Shown: positions 22,396 through 27,382 of the stretch, piece by piece
Position numbering within the stretch: the first letter of the stretch is position 1
Layout: every line of letters begins with the position of its first letter
Source: JBALVO01 sp036961445
GTDB lineage: Bacteria; Pseudomonadota; Gammaproteobacteria; Pseudomonadales; Halieaceae
Assembly (NCBI GenBank): GCA_036961445.1
Contig: JBALVO010000047.1
Location: 1 to 27,382 of the forward strand
Length of the DNA: 27,382 nucleotides
Direction of reading: 5' to 3'
Program-made: the position numbers and the translations under genes
Notes under the pieces: model-generated
What the model was told of the DNA's origin: nothing
Databases searched by the model: none
What the model saw: the letters and a program-made list of their open reading frames with translations, nothing else

Positions 22396-25300
22396 ATGAA
22401 AGGATTCATTCGGGCAATCATCCTGGCGCTTGTGGCTTTCTCGCCGCTGGCTTTTTCCGACGATGAAATGCGGGACTTTTATGCCGAGCCAGGTGTGAAC
22501 CCGTTCAGGACGGCGGCGGGGCAGGACCCTACAGAAAATATCGATCCCTTTAGTGGCAATGTGCAGCTTAGCTACGTGGATTTGTCTATACCGGGTAATG
22601 GCGGCCTGGATCTCGATATTAGCCGTTACTACAATTTGCCCCAGAGTTCGCCCGGCTATGCCAATCCTTCTGGCTATGGCTGGACCATGCACTTTGGCCG
22701 CATCACTATAGGTTCTGGCCACGCCAGGCAGTTATGCGCAAACGCGGCGGTTCCCGGTGGCGATACTGTGGATAATCCGGCTATTGAAATGCCCAGTGGC
22801 GGCAGGGAGCTGCTGGTGCGCAGTTCAGTCCTGGATGATGGCACTTATATAACGAAATCAAACTGGAGAGCTAAATGTATTGATGACACTGATTACACCA
22901 GGGGCATCGTAGCAACGGCACCCGATGGCACGGCCTACTACATGCGCGAATATGTGTTTATGCAAGGTGAAGATGGACCTAATGGAGAGGCGGCACCTAC
23001 GGTAGAGACCTGGTTGACGAATCAGGTTGTTGACGCCTATGGCAACACCCTTGATGTGACCTATCTGGAGATCGCCAGTGGTATGAAGCTGGTTAGTCGA
23101 ATCGCTGCGTCGGATGGCCGGCAGGTCCTGTTTGAGTATCTGGATACTGGCGATTCGCTGGTTAGCAATAGCAGTGTCAATGCGCGTTTGAGCGCTATAC
23201 AGGCCAATGGCCAACGCTGGTTGTATGAGTATGCTCCGATAAGTGGCGGCGAGGCGGGATGGGGGCTGATTGATCATTATGAGCTAACTGCAGTAGTTCG
23301 TCCTGATGGTACGCGGTGGTTATATGAATACGGCTCGGATGAAACGGCGCCGGAATATCGACGCCTGACAATGGTCACTTATCCCACCGGGGGCAAGATT
23401 AGCTACAGCTATCAGTTAATCAGACCCTACCTGCCCAACCCTGATTTCACGGTCGTCGCCATCGACACAAAAACACAAACCAATCCTGGCTATCCGGTCG
23501 GCAACTGGACCTATGAATTCGAGCCAGGCTCGGTCGACTTTGCTGATTTGGGCGTGCAGCCACTGCCGGAAAATTCCGGCCGATTGGCGGACTTGACCAA
23601 AATTACGACTCCGGCCGGGGTGGAGCATGTCTATCATGTGGGCTACTGGGCGCTGGTAGGAACACACGAGATCCTGTGGGAAATGGGCCTGAAAATCCGA
23701 CATGAATTCTTTGCCGTCGATCCTGCCAGTGGCGCTTTAGATATTGTACGTAGGGTCAGTAACTCATGGGCATCCAGAACCATATCTGATGAGGTCTACC
23801 GGGGCGGCATTCTGTCTGCCCTGTGGGATTCGCGCACTTATGCGCCGGCGCTCTCTCGACAGACCGTTGTGCTGGACGGCCATACCTACGCAACGGACTA
23901 CAGCAATTACGATGCCTTTGGTAATCCCGGTACTACCAGGCAGTACAGTATCTATCCAACCGAGAATGATACTCGAGTCACAACGACTACTTACCTGAAC
24001 GAGATCAATGGCTGGTTTATCGGTCTGCCTGAGACTGCGACACTCCATCAGGATGGTGTGGTGGTGGGTACTATCTCGCGTACGTATAACGCATTGGGTC
24101 GGCTACAGTCAGAGGATCGTTTTGGTGTGACAACGCAATACGCGTACACCGATCAGGGCGATGTAGCGCTAGTGACTGATGCGCTGGGTCATAGCACCAG
24201 CTACAGCGAGTATTTTCGCGGAGTGGCGCAACTACATGAGCTGCCGGATGGCAGCGAGCGTAGCAGTATGATAAATCCGTCAGGTACTATCGCGTCAAAA
24301 ACGTCCGGTCGCGGACATACCACAGTGTTTGCCTACGACAGCTTGAATCGGTTGACTGGAATCAACTATCCGGTAAATGCCAGTGTTTCGATTTCCTACC
24401 ATGCGGCGGGTAAAGTACTGACCCGCGGTGTTTATCGAGAAGCCATTAATTGGGATGGCTTTGGTCGGCAAACCAGTGTTATTCGTGAAGACCTTGTCAA
24501 TGGTAGTCGCTATACCAATACCTTTGTTTATGATGAATCAGGTCGCAAGGTATTCGCTTCGGATGTCAATTCGGCAGGCGGTATAAGCTGGGTATATGAC
24601 AATATCGGGCGCACGCTCCGTGTCACTAATCAGGACGGCTCTTATAAATCGATATCCTATGAAGGCGCCCACCGTGAATTGCATCAAGATGAAAATAACA
24701 ATGTGGTCGACTACCGTTTCCAGGTCTATGGTTCTCCAGAAAATCGCTTTCTCAGCTGGACCTTGTCCCCCGAGGGAATCGCTACGCACATCAGGCGTGA
24801 CGGCTATGGCAATGTCGCCTGGATTTTTCAGGGTGCGCTGGATGCAGAAAACCCGAATCAGTATAGGGGGTACATTCAATCGTATGGTTACAACGAACGG
24901 CTGCAATTAAGCTCCATCGATAGCCCAGCCGATATCGGTCTGACTACCTTTGGCAGGGATGTGGTGGGCAATATGACGTCAAAACAGGTTGGCGCCAGCG
25001 CGACCACAGTCTATCGCTATGACGCCATGGGACGGATTGAAACGGTCGATTATCCAGAAGAATCTCTCGATATTCGCAACATCTACGACGCTGACGGACA
25101 AGTCATATCAGTTACCAATGGCTATGCAGCCAGGCACTACGCCTACGATGAAAATGGCTCGCTGGCTAACGAATCTGTGGAAGCTGGAGGGGCTCTATAC
25201 CAGCTTGACTATCTTATGGACGAGCTGGATCATCTGTCGGTGCTGACCTATCCTTCGGGTCGCGCCGTGCATTACTCACCTGATGCACTGGGCCGAGCCA

Positions 25301-27382
25301 GCCAGGCGATGCCTTACCTGAGTAATGTTTCTTATTATCCCGATGGCAGCCTGGAAAAAATGGTTTATGCCAATGGACGCATTGCAGATTTTACCCGCAC
25401 GATCACCAATCGCCTGCATACTATCCATATAGATGGGCTGATTGACCTTGATTATCAGTACGACCCGGCGGGAAATGTAACCGCCATACAGGACTTGCTG
25501 AGTCCGTCCTCTACCCGCGCGATGAGTTATGACGGATTGCACCGGCTTAAGTCTGTGCAAGCTGGCTGGGGAGGCTCGGTTTATGATTACGACGCTTACA
25601 GTAATCTTATTCGTAAAAGCGACCCGGCTCGAAATAATCGCAGCCAGTATTATCGCTATTTAGGTCTTCTGCTTGACCGCATATCCTTTGAGGGTGTTGC
25701 GGCCAGCAGAGGGTTTACTTACGACGACTACGGCAATATCAATTACAGTGACGACGTAATCTATGACGTGCTAACCGGCCTGCCCCTGGAGGTGCGTACC
25801 ACGCGGCAACATCTATTTGATGATGCGGGTAACCTGGTATTCAGTCGCCGGTCGAGCCGGGATGAATTGGATAATGTCGTGGCGCTGACCAGTGGTAGCT
25901 TCTCCTCCGAGTACGATGGAAAAAACAATCGAATACGGAAAATTAATCACTCCAATGGCAATCATGTAACCGACTACCTCCATTCCAATGACGGATTGCT
26001 GCGCGGTGAATACGACGACGCGGGAGTTGTTTACGGCAACGAGTACTTCTATCTGGGCAAGCGACCAATCGCTACCGCGAAATACAACTCTCCGCCAGTG
26101 GTCAGCGCAGGTGACGATATCCAGGTCTACAGTGGCGCAACAGTGCAGCTGTCTGCATCTCACGCGGATATTGACGGCGAAGTCGTCAGTAGCGTTTGGA
26201 GCCAGGTTTCTGGTCCGGAAGTCGTTCTCGATAACCCGGCTTCAAGCGATACATTTTTTATCGCTCCTAACTTGGCGGACACGGCGTTCATTGTTTTGCA
26301 ATATGCCGCAGTCGATGATAACGGTGCGCAGACTACACAGCTAGTTACAGTGTCAGTGGCAGTTAATTTTCCACCTATAGCGGATGCCGGGTTGGATCAG
26401 AATGTGCTGGCGGCTACCGCAGTGGAGCTGGACGGTTCTGCATCTTCTGATGTTGAAGGACCGGTAACCTATAACTGGTCGGGTAGTTATCTCGCGGATG
26501 AGTTTAAGGTAAACCCGACTATCCAATTTCCTGAGCTGGGCTTCAATTATTCAAAAACCTACACCTTGACTGTGACAGACGCGCAAGGCGCCATCGATAC
26601 AGATACCGTAGAGATTAACGTGTATACCAGCACAGCAGATGCTGACGAAGACGGTTTGCCCGATGGGTGGGAGGTCGTTCATTTTGGCGATACCACATCT
26701 TATGGTGAAACGGACGACCCCGATGGCGACGGTGTGCTCAATGCGCAGGAATGGGTGGATAGTACCAGTCCGGTGCTGGCAGACGAGCCAACAGCGGTGA
26801 GTAAAATAGCTATTATAGCTGGTGACGGCGAGAACGTTGTGGTGTGGGCGCGCACGCCGGCTGCGGCTCAGTTTGATGTTTACTGGTCTGAAGACGCTAG
26901 CTCGCCTGTAGCTACATGGCAAAGAGCCAGCGTTACCCGGCGCTATTTTGAACACGCTGCACTGGCTAATAGTGCGACTTATCACTATGTAGTTGTCGCC
27001 GCTAATGCTTTGGGCGTTGCAGAGCCGTCGCCTGCAGTGCATGGCACACCGGGTGCCCACGCCTGGAAGCCGCCGCAGCGCCAGCCCGATGGACTTACCT
27101 CTCTTGCTGTAGATGCGACATGGGTGGCTACTAATCGCTTTGGTGACACGGTGCTACTGGCGCAAAAGTATGAGGAATCGGTGCACCGGCTTTATCTGTG
27201 GCAGTCCTCCATGTTCGATGATTTCGGCACCGTAGAGCTGGTCAATGAAGACAGTGATCCACAGGGCTTTGCCAAAGTTGCCATTGACCAGGACGGCAAT
27301 GTGATGGTGTCCTGGGCCGGGGGTCCGGTGGGGTCGCGCAATCTGTATGCAGCTTATCGGCCATATGGAAAACCTTTCAGAA
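22396..27382 (+). CDS. Very large Sec-exported RHS/YD-repeat protein with C-terminal PKD, TSP3-like and Fn3-like domains, partial
   Basis: The frame is open for 1662 codons to the window edge; the 3' end lies outside. GGAG precedes the ATG. Residues 1-21 are a signal peptide (FIRAIILALVAFSPLAFS). Residues 30-80 carry an RHS N-terminal signature (NIDPFSGNVQLSYVDLSIPG). YD repeats fill about 560-1215 (YDSLNRLTGI, YDAMGRIETV, YDPAGNVTAI, YDDYGNINYS). The shell ends at EYFYLGKRPIATAKY, and from 1231 PKD-like repeats follow (PPVVSAGDDIQVYSG and PPIADAGLDQNV), then a thrombospondin type 3-like calcium motif at 1415-1453 (DADEDGLPDGWE, DPDGDGVLNAQEW), an Fn3-like region at 1466-1553, and a segment that may start a beta-propeller. 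No toxin domain is visible within the window. Exported to the surface or medium; role unknown. Confidence 0.9.
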   Translation, partial: MKGFIRAIILALVAFSPLAFSDDEMRDFYAEPGVNPFRTAAGQDPTENIDPFSGNVQLSYVDLSIPGNGGLDLDISRYYNLPQSSPGYANPSGYGWTMHFGRITIGSGHARQLCANAAVPGGDTVDNPAIEMPSGGRELLVRSSVLDDGTYITKSNWRAKCIDDTDYTRGIVATAPDGTAYYMREYVFMQGEDGPNGEAAPTVETWLTNQVVDAYGNTLDVTYLEIASGMKLVSRIAASDGRQVLFEYLDTGDSLVSNSSVNARLSAIQANGQRWLYEYAPISGGEAGWGLIDHYELTAVVRPDGTRWLYEYGSDETAPEYRRLTMVTYPTGGKISYSYQLIRPYLPNPDFTVVAIDTKTQTNPGYPVGNWTYEFEPGSVDFADLGVQPLPENSGRLADLTKITTPAGVEHVYHVGYWALVGTHEILWEMGLKIRHEFFAVDPASGALDIVRRVSNSWASRTISDEVYRGGILSALWDSRTYAPALSRQTVVLDGHTYATDYSNYDAFGNPGTTRQYSIYPTENDTRVTTTTYLNEINGWFIGLPETATLHQDGVVVGTISRTYNALGRLQSEDRFGVTTQYAYTDQGDVALVTDALGHSTSYSEYFRGVAQLHELPDGSERSSMINPSGTIASKTSGRGHTTVFAYDSLNRLTGINYPVNASVSISYHAAGKVLTRGVYREAINWDGFGRQTSVIREDLVNGSRYTNTFVYDESGRKVFASDVNSAGGISWVYDNIGRTLRVTNQDGSYKSISYEGAHRELHQDENNNVVDYRFQVYGSPENRFLSWTLSPEGIATHIRRDGYGNVAWIFQGALDAENPNQYRGYIQSYGYNERLQLSSIDSPADIGLTTFGRDVVGNMTSKQVGASATTVYRYDAMGRIETVDYPEESLDIRNIYDADGQVISVTNGYAARHYAYDENGSLANESVEAGGALYQLDYLMDELDHLSVLTYPSGRAVHYSPDALGRASQAMPYLSNVSYYPDGSLEKMVYANGRIADFTRTITNRLHTIHIDGLIDLDYQYDPAGNVTAIQDLLSPSSTRAMSYDGLHRLKSVQAGWGGSVYDYDAYSNLIRKSDPARNNRSQYYRYLGLLLDRISFEGVAASRGFTYDDYGNINYSDDVIYDVLTGLPLEVRTTRQHLFDDAGNLVFSRRSSRDELDNVVALTSGSFSSEYDGKNNRIRKINHSNGNHVTDYLHSNDGLLRGEYDDAGVVYGNEYFYLGKRPIATAKYNSPPVVSAGDDIQVYSGATVQLSASHADIDGEVVSSVWSQVSGPEVVLDNPASSDTFFIAPNLADTAFIVLQYAAVDDNGAQTTQLVTVSVAVNFPPIADAGLDQNVLAATAVELDGSASSDVEGPVTYNWSGSYLADEFKVNPTIQFPELGFNYSKTYTLTVTDAQGAIDTDTVEINVYTSTADADEDGLPDGWEVVHFGDTTSYGETDDPDGDGVLNAQEWVDSTSPVLADEPTAVSKIAIIAGDGENVVVWARTPAAAQFDVYWSEDASSPVATWQRASVTRRYFEHAALANSATYHYVVVAANALGVAEPSPAVHGTPGAHAWKPPQRQPDGLTSLAVDATWVATNRFGDTVLLAQKYEESVHRLYLWQSSMFDDFGTVELVNEDSDPQGFAKVAIDQDGNVMVSWAGGPVGSRNLYAAYRPYGKPFR

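Noticed and set aside
26551..27060. 169-codon minus-strand ORF in the RHS gene (and similar ones at 22246-22722, 22858-23277, 24538-24906 and 25813-26163)
   Set aside because: All are shadows of the single long RHS frame, which I followed without a stop codon and whose domains are recognisable.

Overview
The window (about 27.4 kb, moderately GC-rich) looks like the chromosome of a free-living, probably marine gammaproteobacterium. A Cellvibrionales/Halieaceae-type or Pseudomonas-related lineage is my best guess from gene content: epmB, PuuA/PuuB putrescine catabolism, mtnA, gcvT, a complete MoxR/Bat operon, an HNH endonuclease, a PA3496-like small protein, and a DUF3391/HD-GYP plus EAL pair. 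This placement is inference; there is no rRNA in the window. Coding density is high, many genes overlap by 1-11 bp, and I see no transposase, integrase, phage gene or CRISPR array.

Layout. 1-52: 3' part of tRNA-Pro(CGG). 110-3635 (minus): a PuuB-like oxidase, epmB and a sulfotransferase-like gene in one direction. 3762-7070 (plus): puuA, an unknown six-helix membrane protein and mtnA, the last two translationally coupled. 7077-9253 (minus): a B12-binding radical SAM protein followed by a tiny zinc-ribbon protein. 9428-9649 (minus): a small charged PA3496-like protein. 9650-10033: the only gap above 300 nt; it holds a 12-bp perfect inverted repeat enclosing smaller hairpins. 10034-10546 (minus): shikimate kinase. 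10700-11809 (plus): gcvT, whose 3' end overlaps the Bat operon. 11781-18015 (minus): a six-gene MoxR/Bat operon (moxR, DUF58, DUF4381, VWA BatA-type, VWA-TPR BatB/BatC fusion, BatD). 18100-18651 (minus): HNH endonuclease. 18761-21132 (minus): HD-GYP and EAL proteins overlapping by 4 bp. 21268-21891 (minus): fumarylacetoacetate hydrolase family. 22085 to the window end (plus): a small exported protein and a very large Sec-exported RHS/YD-repeat protein that runs off the window.

How the genes work together. PuuA and PuuB are successive steps of gamma-glutamylputrescine catabolism and are divergently arranged; mtnA, which recycles methylthioadenosine from polyamine synthesis, sits downstream of puuA, so 2352-7070 may be a polyamine-linked block. 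The Bat operon encodes a MoxR ATPase with membrane VWA partners, a module linked to envelope stress, oxygen tolerance or chaperone-like roles in other bacteria. The HD-GYP/EAL pair is a cyclic-di-GMP module in which the HD-GYP protein has lost the His and Lys of its HD motif.

Most worth a second look: (1) the RHS protein at 22396-27382, whose YD-repeat shell runs directly into PKD-like, calcium-binding-like, fibronectin-like and possible propeller segments where polymorphic toxins carry a core and toxin tip, with a small unknown exported protein just upstream; (2) the degenerate HD-GYP coupled to an apparently intact EAL phosphodiesterase; (3) the structured element at 9789-9883; (4) the unknown membrane protein at 5128-5988 with three similar Trp/Glu helices; (5) the radical SAM/zinc-ribbon pair.
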